A stretch of DNA of 17,578 nucleotides, from the NCBI GenBank assembly GCA_026770575.1, contig MU657394.1, forward strand, positions 19,084 through 36,661. The letters are read 5' to 3'. The translations under genes were made by a program, and so were the position numbers. Shown piece after piece: positions 1 to 9,223 of the stretch; position 1 is the stretch's first letter, and every line of letters starts with the position of its first letter. The notes under the pieces were generated by a model. The model was not told where the DNA came from. It worked only from the letters and a program-made list of their open reading frames with translations, and searched no databases. This DNA is from Pelagophyceae sp. CCMP2097 (lineage: Eukaryota; Sar; Pelagophyceae).

Positions 1-64
1 CGACCAGATTCGAACCTGTGACCAAAAACTTCTTCTATGATGATTCCAATGAGGCTCCTGCTCG
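1..64 (-). other. Degenerate tRNA-like / SINE-like fragment (Pol III B-box), cut by the window edge
   Basis: Read on the minus strand, positions 16-6 give GGTTCGAATCT, close to the Pol III B-box / T-loop consensus, with a five-pair T-stem that has one A-G mismatch. Upstream, GAGCCTCATTGG (minus strand, about 57-46) weakly resembles an A-box / D-arm. No proper anticodon loop with U33 can be folded between them, and the acceptor 3' strand lies outside the window. I therefore see a decayed or partial tRNA, or the head of a tRNA-derived SINE, rather than a functional tRNA. A chance match to the B-box is also possible. Confidence 0.3.
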
Positions 65-168
65 ACCTCAACTCCCAATTTTAGCAATCGCATCAACCAC
101 CAATCGCTAAATCGGCCGAGTTGCTGTTTTTTTCTTCCCAAAGGTGGAACCTCACGGATGGACCCGGC

Positions 169-212
169 GACAGACAAATGGACAGACAAACAGACGGACA
201 GACAGACAGACA
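169..212. repeat. GACA microsatellite (imperfect)
   Basis: An imperfect run of GACA/GACG tetranucleotides. It lies in a stretch (65-365) that is clearly less GC-rich than the rest of the window. I see no convincing gene there; the only open frame is the translation of this simple repeat. Confidence 0.85.
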
Positions 213-365
213 TAATTGGACTGGTAATCCTTCAATCAAAGACCCGAAGGGCCCTTGCCGTTTATTCAAATAATCATGCTCTAAGTAGAAGCAGCTTCAC
301 TTTTTTCAAGCCCCTTTTGGGACAGCCCACCCAAGTTGGATCTTAAGCAAGCAAGCAGCTTTTAA

Positions 366-885
366 AGCGCGAGCGCGAAGAACGTCGCCGTCGGCACGGC
401 GCCCGTGGCGCGCCTCGACGGCTGGGCCCGCGACCACGGCGTCGACGGGTTTGCGTTTGTGAAGATCGACACCGAGGGCTTCGATCTCTTTGTCTTGGAG
501 GGCATGGGCGACCTCCTCAGCGCCGACAGGACCGCCGTTCTCCTCTTTGAGTTCAACTGCCTCCAGTGGAAGAACGCCGTCGAGCAGCGCCACGCGCTGA
601 ATTCGCCCGCTCTCCGGGGCCAGGAGCAGCGCGTGCGGCAGAACGGCGGCCTCTGCGCGGCCGTAGGCTTCGCGCAGGCCGCCGGCCACGCAGGCCGCCG
701 GCCACGCAGTCTTCTTCCTCTCGCCGACGCGCCTCCTGCGCGTAGACGCCCAAGACTGGCCGCTGCAGTACTCGACGGCCGCCTTTTGCGTGACCATGAA
801 CGTCGTCGCTGTTTCGCCCGCGCTCGCCCCCGCGCTTGTCGCGCACTACGCCGACATCGCCGCGACCACCGTGACCTTCGTCTAG
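366..885 (+). pseudogene. FkbM-family methyltransferase, C-terminal part, frame broken
   Basis: The frame beginning near 366 reads VARLDGWARDHGVDGFAF and then VKIDTEGFDLFVLEGMGDLL, the signature block of FkbM-type SAM-dependent methyltransferases (consensus KIDVEG-E-VL-G). It continues with TAVLLFEFN. From about 709 the plausible C-terminus is in another frame: VFFLSPTRLLRVDAQDWPLQ, then STAAFCVTMNVVAVS, ending at the TAG at 883-885. The frame change coincides exactly with a perfect 16-bp tandem duplication at 675-706; with a single copy the two frames become one. The N-terminal SAM-binding part is missing: an in-frame stop lies at 363-365, and what precedes it is low-complexity. An upstream exon left of the window is possible. 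FkbM enzymes usually O-methylate sugars or small molecules; no substrate can be inferred here. It could be a pseudogene, a spliced gene, or an assembly error in one copy. Confidence 0.72.
675..706. repeat. Perfect 16-bp tandem duplication (frameshifting)
   Basis: The unit caggccgccggccacg occurs twice head to tail (675-690 and 691-706), followed by a further cag. Sixteen is not a multiple of three, so the second copy moves the methyltransferase frame by +1. The unit contains the self-complementary core ggccgccggcc, which may favour slippage. Confidence 0.95.
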
Positions 886-909
886 CCGCGGGAGGAGAGG
901 CCGGATGCA

Positions 910-959
910 AGGTCCGCGGCTGCGAGGGCCTTCGGGTATGCAACCGCAGCTGCGGACCT
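910..959. other. Strong stem-loop downstream of the methyltransferase stop
   Basis: Arms 910-924 (aggtccgcggctgcg) and 945-959 (cgcagctgcggacct) pair over 15 positions with one G-U in RNA, around a 20-nt loop. It starts 25 nt after the TAG at 883-885. It has no T-tract, so it is not a bacterial-type terminator. It could be a 3'-UTR structure or a trace of a small inverted-repeat element. Confidence 0.7.
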
Positions 960-1077
960 CGTGCGCCCGATCAGCCTCGGGAGTCGGGACCGCCGTGACG
1001 CCCAAAGTAACAAAACTTGCCGAGCCGTCTCGCCGGTCGCGCGCAGACTCAACTGATCTGAAGTGCAATTCGACCCT

Positions 1078-1197
1078 TTCGTCGGTTGCGCCAGCCCCTT
1101 CGTCGGTTGCGCGTCCTCGCCCGACAAGTCTCCTCGGCCGATCCGAAAATCATATTCTGGACCGACTTTTTAAAATAAATTCTGAACAATTCTGAAC
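1078..1197 (+). promoter_or_regulatory. Putative promoter zone of the HERC-like gene: direct repeats plus AT-rich patch
   Basis: The space 886-1383 has no gene I can support. It holds ttcgtcggttgcgc twice (1078-1091 and 1099-1112, period 21), then an AT-rich patch with tttttaaaataaatt (about 1167-1181) and a 10-bp tandem repeat aattctgaac (1178-1187 and 1188-1197). This lies about 190-300 bp before the ATG at 1384. A TATA-like role is inference; the position and composition shift are what is seen. Confidence 0.35.
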
Positions 1198-1383
1198 ACC
1201 ACACCACATTCGTGCCTTGCGCGAGGCGAACCTGCCCGCGCGCCCGCGCGCCGCGCCGCCGTCGTTCGTCCGCGCCCGGGGTCCCCGCGCGCGTCGCGCG
1301 GTCGCGGTCGCGTTTTGAGGCCCGCCAAAAATCTCGCTCCGCTTTAAGTTCCGGCCGCCGGACTTTCCGACGGCGCTCGCGAT

Positions 1384-4300
1384 ATGCGCGCCGGCGCTGA
1401 CGGCGCGCCGCCGGAGACGGCGCTGTACTGCTGGGGCGCGGGCGCGCAGCGCTACGCGCAAATCGCGGCCGTCCTCGACGACGGCGCGCCGGCGCCGCGA
1501 GCGCCGGCCGCGGCCCTCTTCGCCGTGAGCCGGCGCAGCGCCGTCGCCGCGGGCGGCGACCACCTCGCCTCCGAGCCGGCGCCGCCGGAAGGGGCCCGCG
1601 CCGACGCGGCGCTGCGACGCGGGGCGGTCATCACGGTCCGTCGCGCCTGCTTTTTCACTCGGCGTGCCCCGCGGCGAGCCGGAAGTGCAACCGAGGAGCG
1701 ACACGCCAACGCAGGTCGGCGCGGCGGAGGACCACGTCTTCGCGGCGACGAGGCACCGCATCCTGTCCTTTGCTCTTCGGACACGCACCGGACTCTTTAT
1801 TTTTCTGGAGAGCGCCCCTGATCAGCCCCCTCGCCGCGCGCGCGCACGGCCGCCTGCCCGCGCGAGAGGGCGAGACGAGGCTGCAGAGGCGTCAGATTCC
1901 CCGTCGATGCGTGGACGCTGCAAAATTAGGGCCTGGCACAAAGACGCCTACCAAAGCGACACGCTCAAGTGGCTCCGCGGCGCAATCGTATTGCAAATCG
2001 CCTGCGGAGACGCCTTTGCGCTCGCGCGCACGGATCACCTCGAGGTCTTCGCCTGGGGGACGTGGCGCGGCATTGTGAGTTTTTGGAAGCCGAGGACGTC
2101 GAGGGACAGAGGATGCCCTGTTTTGTTTCCTGTCGACGGCGAGCCTCCGTAGCGGTCTAACTCGCTCCTCGAACCCGGCGGCGCGCGGCGCGTCGACGGC
2201 CTGGTTGGCGTGGCCGTGTCGTGCGTCGCCGCGGGCCCGGCGCACGCCGTCGCCGTGTCGCGCGGCGGCGGCGCCTTCTCCTGGGGCGGCAACGAGGCGC
2301 TGCAGTGCGGGACCCGCCGGACGGAAAACTTCCTGTGGCGGCCCACGGCCGTGTGCCGGTCCGCGCTCGTGGCCGGTGAAACGTTTGCGGCCAGCGGCGC
2401 GTCGTGCGGCGCGCGGCACACGCTGCTGCCGACGACGCGCGGCCGAGTCGTCGCCTGCGGCGACAACGGCGCCAAGCAGTGCGGTGGTGCCGGGGCCGTC
2501 GTCCACCCGCCCGCCGCCGTCGACGGCGTCGATGACGCCGTGGCCACGGCCGGAGGCGACGAGCACTCGGCAGTCGTGCGGCGCGACGGCTCAGTCGTCG
2601 AGCTCCGCAGCGGAGCGCACGCGGCGCCGCACGCGCTCGTCTTCGGCCCGGGCCGCTGCTTCGCCACGGGCGTGGCCGCCGCGGGCGAAGTCACGTTCGT
2701 CCTCGCGGCGCCCACGGGCGGCGGCGCAGAAGTGCACGAGGCGGACGACTTTGAGCTCTGCCTCGAGGTGGGCGACTTTGATTGCCTCGTCCGCCTCCGC
2801 CGCGTCTTCGAGTCGCCGTCGGCGCTCGCCGCTGCGTTTATGGCGCCCGGCGGCCGACCGCGCGGCGACTTGGACGGCGACGACGACGCCGCCTCGCTGC
2901 TCTCCGACTCGGGGTCGGACGTCGGCTCGGGCTCGGGCGCGGACTCGGACGCGGCGCCCGCGGCCGTGGCCGCGGCGGGCGCGCGCTCGGGTGGCGGCGC
3001 TCCGGCGGCGCTCCTCTTCGAGCCACGCGAGCCCTGGGGGCTGGACGGCGCGGCTGCGGGCGGCGCGCGCCTGGCGGCGCCGAGGAGCGCGCGGAGCGCG
3101 GCGCTGTACGTGACCGCGGCGGCGCGGCGCGAGGCGTACTTTGACGCGCGGGCAGTCGAGGACCCCGGCCCGCGCCTCGTCACGCAGCAGGCGGCGATAT
3201 TGGCCAGCATCGTCCGCGCAAACGTGGGCGCCCGCGCCGTCGCGGAAAGAGCCGCGCGCCAACAAGGAAACGGCCCGGCCAGGCCGAGCGAAGGCCAGGC
3301 CGAGCGCGCCGCCGCCGCGGCGCGCACCGCCGCCGCGGACGGCCGGCGGCGGCGCGCGGCGGCGCGCGCACGGCTGCGCATCGAGTGGGACGCGGCCTCT
3401 GGCGACGGCCCGCCGCCGCTCGTCGACTTTGACGGCGACTCGGCGGACGACGCCTCGATGGACGCCGACTCGATGCCCGAACTCGAGGAGACGACAGACG
3501 GCGGCCTCGACGACTCGATGCCCGACCTCGAGGAGCTCGACGACGACCTGCCCGACCTCGAGGAGGACGCGCCCGAGGCCCGCGACGCGCGCGAGGCCCG
3601 CGACCACGCGCCGACGGAAGCGACGCCGCTCGTGGCGCCGCTGCGGTTTACTTGGCCGACTTTGTCGTCGTCGGCGTCTGCCTCCAGCGCCGAAACGGCG
3701 CAGCTCGCGGCAGCGGAGACGGTCCTCGGCCGCTCGCGGTCCTTTGACGAGTCGATTGACGACTCGATGGACGAAGATGTTGACGAGGACTGCGAATTCG
3801 ACGACGACGACGATGAGGAAGACTGCTACGGCGACTTTGACGAGGACCCTCGCTTCATCCCAGAAGCCTCGTCGTCGTCGTCGTCGAGCGAAGGCGACGA
3901 GGAGGCCGCGGCGGCGCCCGCCCCGCGCGGTGCGGTGCCCGAGGACCGCCTCACCGACGTGCTCCTCGGCGCGGCGGCGAGCGCGGCGAGCGGCATCGAG
4001 GCGTCGCTGCGCGCGGCGGCGGCGGCGGCGCTCGGGCCCGTGCGGTCCGCGGTCTGGCCTTCGTTCGGTTTCGGGCTCGGCGCCGCGCCCGACGCGGCGG
4101 CAGCGGCGGCGGGCGACGACTTTGATGCGGTGGATCTGCACGCCGTCGAGCTCGGCCGTCGGCGCCGCGGCGGGGGCGCAGTGTCGCGGTCCTTTGCGGA
4201 CGTCGACGACGACGCAGACTCGAGCGACGACGGCTCCATGCCCGGCCTCTCGCCGTCGTCGACGACGTCGGAGAGAAGCCGCGGCTCCGTGGCCGGCCTC

Positions 4301-7300
4301 GACCCGGCGAGCCCGGGCGGCGAAACGGCCGGCCGCGTGGGGTACTCTAGCGGCTCGTCGGACCGCTTCGGCGAGTCCGCGGGGGCCGGCGTGGGGTACT
4401 CTAGCAGGCGCGCGGTGGCGGCGCGGCGGCACGCCGGCGCGCTGCCGCAACTCGACAGCCTCGAGTCCTTTTCGCAGGGGGACCTGCTCGTCGCGGGCTT
4501 TGAGGACGACGGCGACAGCCCGCGCGCCTTTGACGAGGACGAGGACTCCCTCCCGGCGCTCGCCTCGGCGTCGTCGACGTCGTCGGGCGAAGACGACGAC
4601 GAAGACGACGACGACGACGACACGGAGTACGAAGACGACGATGACGGGAACGACGAGGCCTTTTCGCTGCGCTTCGCCGTGGCGCCCGGCGGCGTCGACG
4701 TCCGCTTCGCGCGCACGCGCGCGCCCGCGGGCGACGCGGCGGGCGGCGGCGCCGCATTGGCGCGGCCGCGCGCGCGGCTCCGGGGCCGGCAGGCTCGATG
4801 GAAGGCGCTGCGGCGCCTCGACTGCGGCCGCCTTGAGGCGGTGCTTTTGAAAATCGAGGGCGCCAAAGGGACGCCCTGGGGCTGCGCGGCGATCAAGGTG
4901 CTCGCCGCGGCGTGCCGGACCTGCGCCGGAGCGCTGGAAACGCACGCGACTGTGAATGCGGCGGAATGGGACGAGGACGTGGCCCGATGCCTCGTCGTGC
5001 TCTGGGCCTCTGCAACGCTCTGCGACGGCACGCACGTCGCGCCGCTCCTGGCGCGGCACGCCAACGCAGTCGAGGCCCTCGTCGCCGACGCGCCGCCGTT
5101 TGCCGGCGCGGCGCTCGGTGCGGGCCGCGGCCGCACGGCCGTCGCGCGCATCTGGAGGCGGTCGTCGGTGGCGAGGTGCCTCTCGTTTGCCGTCGGCGAC
5201 TGCTCTTCGCTGCGGCGGCGGCTGCGCGAAGCCCTGGCGCCCCTCGTCTACGACGCCGTCGAGGCCGCATCGCGCGACCGCGTGCTGCCCTGCGGCGACG
5301 GCGTCGACGCGCTGCAGCACGCGCCGCGCGCGGCCGCGCATCACCACCACCGCGCGGGCCCCGACGCCCGCGCGCACGCCGCCCTCACGCAGCGCCTCGT
5401 CACGCTCGCGCACGACGCACAGCGGCCGGGCCCGGCGGCGCGGGTGGCCGCGGCCGCGGCCGGCCGGCGGCGCGCGTCCGGCTCGGAGGCTCTGGCGGTG
5501 GGCTACTCGGCCGCGGCGGCGCTCGAGCTGCTGCACACGGTCGCGCGGTGTTGCGGCGCCGGCCGCGACGAGCTCGATTCGTTTTGCTTAGACTGCTTTG
5601 ACCACCTCTCTGGCGCCGCGCCGCGCAGCAAGCGCCTGCCGCCAAGAGACCGATTCGTCTGGCCCGAACCCGAAGACGACTCGGACGACGACGCGCCGGC
5701 GCGGCCCGGCGGCGCACCCAAGGGCGAAACCGCCGCCGCCGCGCCGATCGACAATTCGCCAGAGGCGGCGTCTGCGGCCGCGGCCGCGGTGGCGCACGCG
5801 TACGACGCGGCGGCGGCGCAGAGGCTGTGGCCGCTTCGACTCACCGGCGTACGGCCCGGCGGCGAGGCGCATTCGAGGGTCGTTTCGGCCACGTCGTTTG
5901 ACGAGGAGGACGCGTTTGGCGACGCGTTTGTGGACGGGGTGCAGTACCGCGACACCGTCGACGACGCGGTCTTCGCGGGCCGCGGCCCCGCGAGGTCGGC
6001 GCTCTCGCTCGACTTTGCGCGCTGGCGCGCCGCGGGCGCACCGAGCGGCCACCTCCTTGGGCCCGACCGCTGGCGCCGAGCTGCGCCCGAAACGAGCGGC
6101 AAACCTAGTCGCGGAGACGCCGCCGTAAGCGGCAGCACAGAGGGGCATCGTCGTCGGCGTGGTGGAGAGTGCTTGCCGTCAAACATCGAATGGCAGGTAC
6201 TTTTCGGCCTTTGCGTGCCTGCTGCCGCGGTCGGCGCGGCGGCTCCTCGTCTCTGTCGACGAGCGCGACCGCAACTGGCTCGGCCGCGCGCGGTCCGGCG
6301 CGGGTGCAGCCGCGACGCGGATCCCGCCTTTTGTCTCTCTCCTCTCGGCGTCGGACTTTCGAATCGCCGGCGCCGCGCGGCCCGCGGCGGCGCGGCGGCC
6401 CACGCACGTCGCGGGCCGCGCCCGCGGCGCGGGGGACGCCATCGCGGAGGACATGTTCGCTGCCGCCGCCGCCGCGTTTGCCGCCGCCGCGTTCGGGGCA
6501 GACGACTCTGACGACGACGCGCTGGACGACGACGCGCCGGACGACGACGCGCCGGGCGACGACGCGCCGGGCGACGACGCAGAAGCGCCGGGCGACGCAG
6601 CGCCGAGCGACGACGCAGCTCTGGACGACGTCAGAGACTGGCCGGCCCCGGCGTTGGCGTTGGCGTCGGCCGGCGATCTGGCGCCGGCCTCGTATCATCA
6701 TCTTTTAACCGCGCCTCGGCTTTCGGGTCGCGGCCACGTGGAAATCGACGTCGCGGCGGCGAGCTGGCCCGAGCTGTTGGCAGACCTGGCGCCCGTCCGC
6801 GCAGCGGCGCCGCCGCCGCCGCCCGACGTGCCGCCGGAAGCGCCGCCGGGAGCGCCGCGGCCCCTTGTCCTGCGCCACGACGCAATCGTGCACCGCGCGC
6901 TCCTCGAGCGCCGCTTCGGGGCCGCCGCCGAGACGGCCGTCATCGAAGCGGCGACGGGGTTTTACCTCGGCGCCCCGCTCGGCGAGCCCGCCGCGGCGCC
7001 CGTCGCCGCGGCCGACGGCCCGGCCGCAGACGGGGCCGGTCCTACGGCGGCGGACGCGGTGCCGCGCGACGTTTCGGCGGATGACGCTTCCCGCGAGGTC
7101 GGCGGCGCGGCGGCGGCCCCGGTAGGCGCGGTGCCGCATCTCGAGACGCTCTGGGCGGCGCCGGCGCTGCGACCCGCCGATTCCGCGCGGCCCGCGGAAG
7201 TGCGGCCGGCGGCGTCGCTGGAGCTGACGCTGGAAGAGTTTCTGGACGAGTACACGCGCCGGCACCAGGCCCTCCTCGACGACGGCGCGCCCGCCGCATT

Positions 7301-9014
7301 GCCGGCCGCCGAGGCGGGCGCGGTGCCGTTTGCGGCGCGGCGCGCGGCCGCCGAGGCGGGCGCGGTGCCGTTTGCGGCGCGGCGCGCGGCCGCCGCGGCG
7401 GCGCCGCCGCGCGCGGCGGCGCAGCGGCGCGAGACCCGCGAGCTGCTGCGGGACATGGTGGTCATGATGACCTCAGAAGGGGGAGACGCAGACGAGTGGC
7501 TGGCCGACGCCGGCGACGAGCGCTACTTCCCGCTCCAGTGCCGGCGCGGCGAGACGCTCCTGAAAGACGCCATGGACGCCGTGCGCGGCGCGTCGGATGA
7601 CGACTTGGGCCGCGAGCTGCGCGTGGCCTTCGCCGGCGAGCCGGGCGTCGACGAAGGTGGGGTCCGCCGGGAGTTCCTCGAGCTCGTCGCTGCCAAGACG
7701 TTTGACGAGGCGCACTTCGACGCCGTCGAGTCGTCGAGACTCTGGTTCGCAAACGCAGACGGCGCCAAGCTCAAGACGGTCCAAGGCCTCGGGTCCACGC
7801 CCGCGGAATTCGTGCGCTTCGCGGGCACGCTCTGCGGCCTCGCGCTGACGCACGGCCACACGCTCCAGTCCTGCCGCCTCCCGACCGTCGCCTACGCCGC
7901 AATCCTCGCCGCGAGGCCCGCCGACGTCGACGCGCGGGCGCGCGGCGCCCGCGAGGCGGTGCCCGCGCGCGTCGCCGTGCCGGATCTGCGCGTCGACATG
8001 TCGCTGCCGCGCGTCGACATGTCGCCGCCGCGCGTCGACGTGCCGTCGATGACGCGCGTCGGGGTCCCGTTACTGCTCGACGCCGTTTCGGATACACTGT
8101 TGGCCAGAGTAGTGGCGACGGACGCGCGGCCTGCTGCGACGATTGCGGCCGCGCACGTCGAACCCGACGCAGTCGCGCCGCACGAGGCGCCGTTACGAGA
8201 CGGCGAGGCGACTCCTACCGAGGCGCCGCCGGCGGCGCGCGACGGCGCGTCGTTCGAGGCAGCGATTGTCCTCGACGATGTGATTAGAGGCGCGCTCGCC
8301 GAGGTGGCCCTCCCGACGTTGTTAGAATATCTCGCCGAGCTGGACGGCGGCCTGGCGTATGGCCTGCGGCAGCTCGTGGACTTTGAGCCTCCAAGCGCAG
8401 TCGAGGAGACGTTCTTGTACGCGTTTGAATGGGACGGTTCCGAGCTCTTCCCGGGCGGCGCTTCCGTGGCAGTGACGGCGTTAAACCGGCGGCGCTTCGC
8501 GCGCCTCGTCTCGCTGCGGCTCCTCGGCGCGCGAAACGCTTTACTCCGGGACTTTGCCGCTGGGTTTTGGCGCACGGGCGCCCGAGCCTCGACGTTACAC
8601 CACCTCCTCGGGCCCGCCGACCTCCGCGACGCTTTGGAGGGCCGCGACGCCGCGCTGGACTGGGCGGAGCTCCGGCCGCAGGCGCGCTACGACGGCTGGG
8701 GCGCCGAGCCGGAGCTGCATCCGGTGATTTCCGCCTTTTGGGCCACGCTGGCCGCGTTGGACGAGGCCGAGTCGAAGAACCTCCTCAAGTTCGTCACCGG
8801 GTCGGCGGCGGCGCCCATCGGCGGCTTGGCGGCGCTGCGGCCGCCGCAGCACGCGCCGTTTAGAATCCAGCGCAATGGCGCGGACTCTGATCACCTCCCC
8901 ACGACGCACGTCTGCTTCCATACGCTCCTCCTCCCCGACTACGACCCGCCGACAAAGCTCCAGAGGCTCCTCAAGAGGGCCATCCACGAGTGCGAGGGCT
9001 TCGGCCTCCGATGA
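1384..9014 (+). CDS. HERC-like E3 ubiquitin-protein ligase (RCC1 propeller + HECT)
   Basis: Proposed exons are 1384-1635, 1679-1764, 1930-2074, 2153-6124 and 6168-9014, about 2,433 aa, starting at the ATG at 1384. Residues ~1-350 form an RCC1 propeller: LYCWGAGAQ, VAAGGDHLA, VGAAEDHVFAAT, IACGDAFALART with VFAWG, VAAGPAHAVAVS with FSWGGN, GARHTLL, AGGDEHSAVV. About seven blades can be counted. Next come ~700 residues of acidic, Ser- and Ala-rich linker with DSMPDLEE-type repeats, a more ordered Cys- and Leu-containing region (~1041-1324), a DDDAP repeat, and the HECT domain (~1907-2433). The HECT landmarks are DEGGVRREF, LFPGGASVAVTALNRRRF, LLKFVTGS, LPTTHVCFHTLLLPDY and the terminal GFGLR. 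The predicted catalytic Cys (codon 8913-8915) is 32 residues from the end, and Phe is at -4, as usual for HECT enzymes. HECT ligases accept ubiquitin on this Cys and pass it to a substrate; RCC1 domains bind small GTPases, chromatin or substrates. The HECT N-lobe carries a ~120-residue insertion. Family assignment is firm; the exact junctions, especially the first, second and fourth, are not. Confidence 0.9.
1636..1678 (+). other. Predicted intron 1 of the HERC-like gene (43 nt, phase 0)
   Basis: Frame 1 coding ends at ...GAVIT and frame 2 resumes with PEVQPRSDTPTQVGAAEDH. Donor GTCCGT, pyrimidine run ctgctttttcactc, acceptor GCGAG. The donor is weak and the intron very short, so the boundaries may differ by some bases, but a frame change here is required. 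Confidence 0.5.
1765..1929 (+). other. Possible intron 2 of the HERC-like gene (165 nt)
   Basis: The frame stays open, but translation here is low-complexity Arg/Ala/Pro. Removing a GTCCTT...TTAG segment joins RHRIL to AWHKDAYQSD, restoring an RCC1-like 'RILAW' strand. The alternative is a 55-residue in-frame loop. Confidence 0.4.
2075..2152 (+). other. Predicted intron 3 of the HERC-like gene (78 nt, phase 0)
   Basis: Canonical GTGAGT donor, pyrimidine-rich ttttgtttcctgtc and GTAG acceptor. The acceptor's TAG would be an in-frame stop (2150-2152) if unspliced. Splicing joins FAWGTWRGI to RSNSLLEPGGARRVDGLVGV, continuing the RCC1 pattern. Confidence 0.85.
3467..3565 (+). repeat. Recurring acidic motif DSMPDLEE in the ligase linker
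   Basis: DSMPELEE (3467-3490), DSMPDLEE (3512-3535) and DLPDLEE (3545-3565) share nearly identical DNA (cgatgcccga-ctcgaggag). A weaker relative, DGSMPGL, occurs near 4230. This could be a short linear interaction motif or simple repeat expansion. Confidence 0.75.
4336..4405 (+). repeat. 16-bp direct repeat encoding VGYSS, period 54 bp
   Basis: The sequence cgtggggtactctagc occurs identically at 4336-4351 and 4390-4405, 18 codons apart, in the Ser/Gly-rich part of the ligase linker. The period is a multiple of three, so the frame is kept. Confidence 0.85.
4590..4657 (+). repeat. Acidic (GAC/GAA)n triplet run
   Basis: A near-continuous Asp/Glu stretch in the ligase linker made mainly of GAC codons with some GAA. 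Related Asp/Glu and Ser runs occur at 3800-3905. Confidence 0.9.
6125..6167 (+). other. Approximate intron 4 of the HERC-like gene
   Basis: Coding must pass from the frame ending ...DFARWRAAGAPSG...GDAA to the frame carrying SNGRYFSAFACLLPRSARRL and the HECT domain. A GTAAGC donor at 6125 and an AG at 6166-6167 give a 43-nt phase-0 intron with the right frame change. There is no clear pyrimidine tract, and other AGs are nearby, so the exact ends are uncertain; the frame switch itself is firm. Confidence 0.45.
6510..6629 (+). repeat. 15-bp in-frame minisatellite encoding DDDAP
   Basis: About seven units of gacgacgacgcgccg with drift (DDDAL, DDDAP, DDDAP, GDDAP, GDDAEAP, GDAAP, SDDAAL). The unit and its variants preserve frame. 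It lies between the middle region and the HECT-proximal part of the ligase. Confidence 0.9.
7305..7388 (+). repeat. Perfect 42-bp tandem duplication, 14-aa unit AAEAGAVPFAARRA
   Basis: Copies at 7305-7346 and 7347-7388 are identical base for base, including third positions, so the duplication is recent or homogenised. It is in frame and sits just before the HECT domain. Confidence 0.95.
7989..8060 (+). repeat. 21-bp repeats encoding RVDMSLP inside the HECT N-lobe insertion
   Basis: RVDMSLP, RVDMSPP, RVDVPSM(T) and RVGVP follow each other. The first three share cgcgtcgac. The repeats are in a stretch (~7912-8270) that interrupts the HECT N-lobe between the YAAILAARP helix and VLDDVIRGALAEVALPTLL. 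Confidence 0.85.
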
Positions 9015-9223
9015 GACCCCTGCCGATGAGGCCCAAGACTTGTAACCAGCTCTTCCTGTGACTCGACCCGACGACTGGAGAGTCCACATAGGAATTCCTA
9101 GTAGTTACATTCACAGGAGCGTCGCGCCGGCGTATTTCGTTCGAAAGGTCCTCCATCGTGGACGGACGGACGGAGCGTCGGCAGCACAGAGATCAAAGCT
9201 CCCTGCGGCCGGGCAAATCGCTG
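9015..9223. other. Convergent 3'-3' spacer with palindromes
   Basis: Between two convergent stop codons. No gene is seen. It contains a perfect 12-bp palindrome taggaattccta (9089-9100), flanked by an 8-bp inverted repeat tcctgtga / tcacagga (9053-9060 and 9112-9119), and a short GGAC run (about 9161-9175). It probably holds both 3' UTRs; no clear AATAAA polyadenylation signal is visible. Confidence 0.6.

Noticed and set aside
1..64. Intact tRNA gene
   Set aside because: The T-loop is good, but the T-stem has a mismatch, no anticodon loop with U33 forms, and the acceptor stem is off the window.
158..346. Short plus-strand open frame starting with ATG
   Set aside because: Its N-terminal half is just the translated GACA microsatellite (DKWTDKQTDRQTD); no homology is recognisable.
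2035..3381. Minus-strand open frame of 448 codons
   Set aside because: Low-complexity Ala/Arg/Ser/Pro translation opposite the RCC1 region and linker; no domain.
2591..5536. Long minus-strand open frame (981 codons) opposite the ligase
   Set aside because: It starts at a non-ATG codon, is Arg/Ala/Val-rich, and is the antisense shadow of GC-rich coding DNA; no motif is present, while the plus strand has RCC1 and the acidic linker.
6499..6629. CRISPR-like or regulatory repeat array
   Set aside because: The 15-bp units have no spacers, stay in frame, and encode DDDAP inside a supported protein.
7562..9011. Bacterial effector with a HECT-like fold acquired by transfer
   Set aside because: The landmarks match the eukaryotic HECT family, the RCC1 part is upstream, and introns are present.
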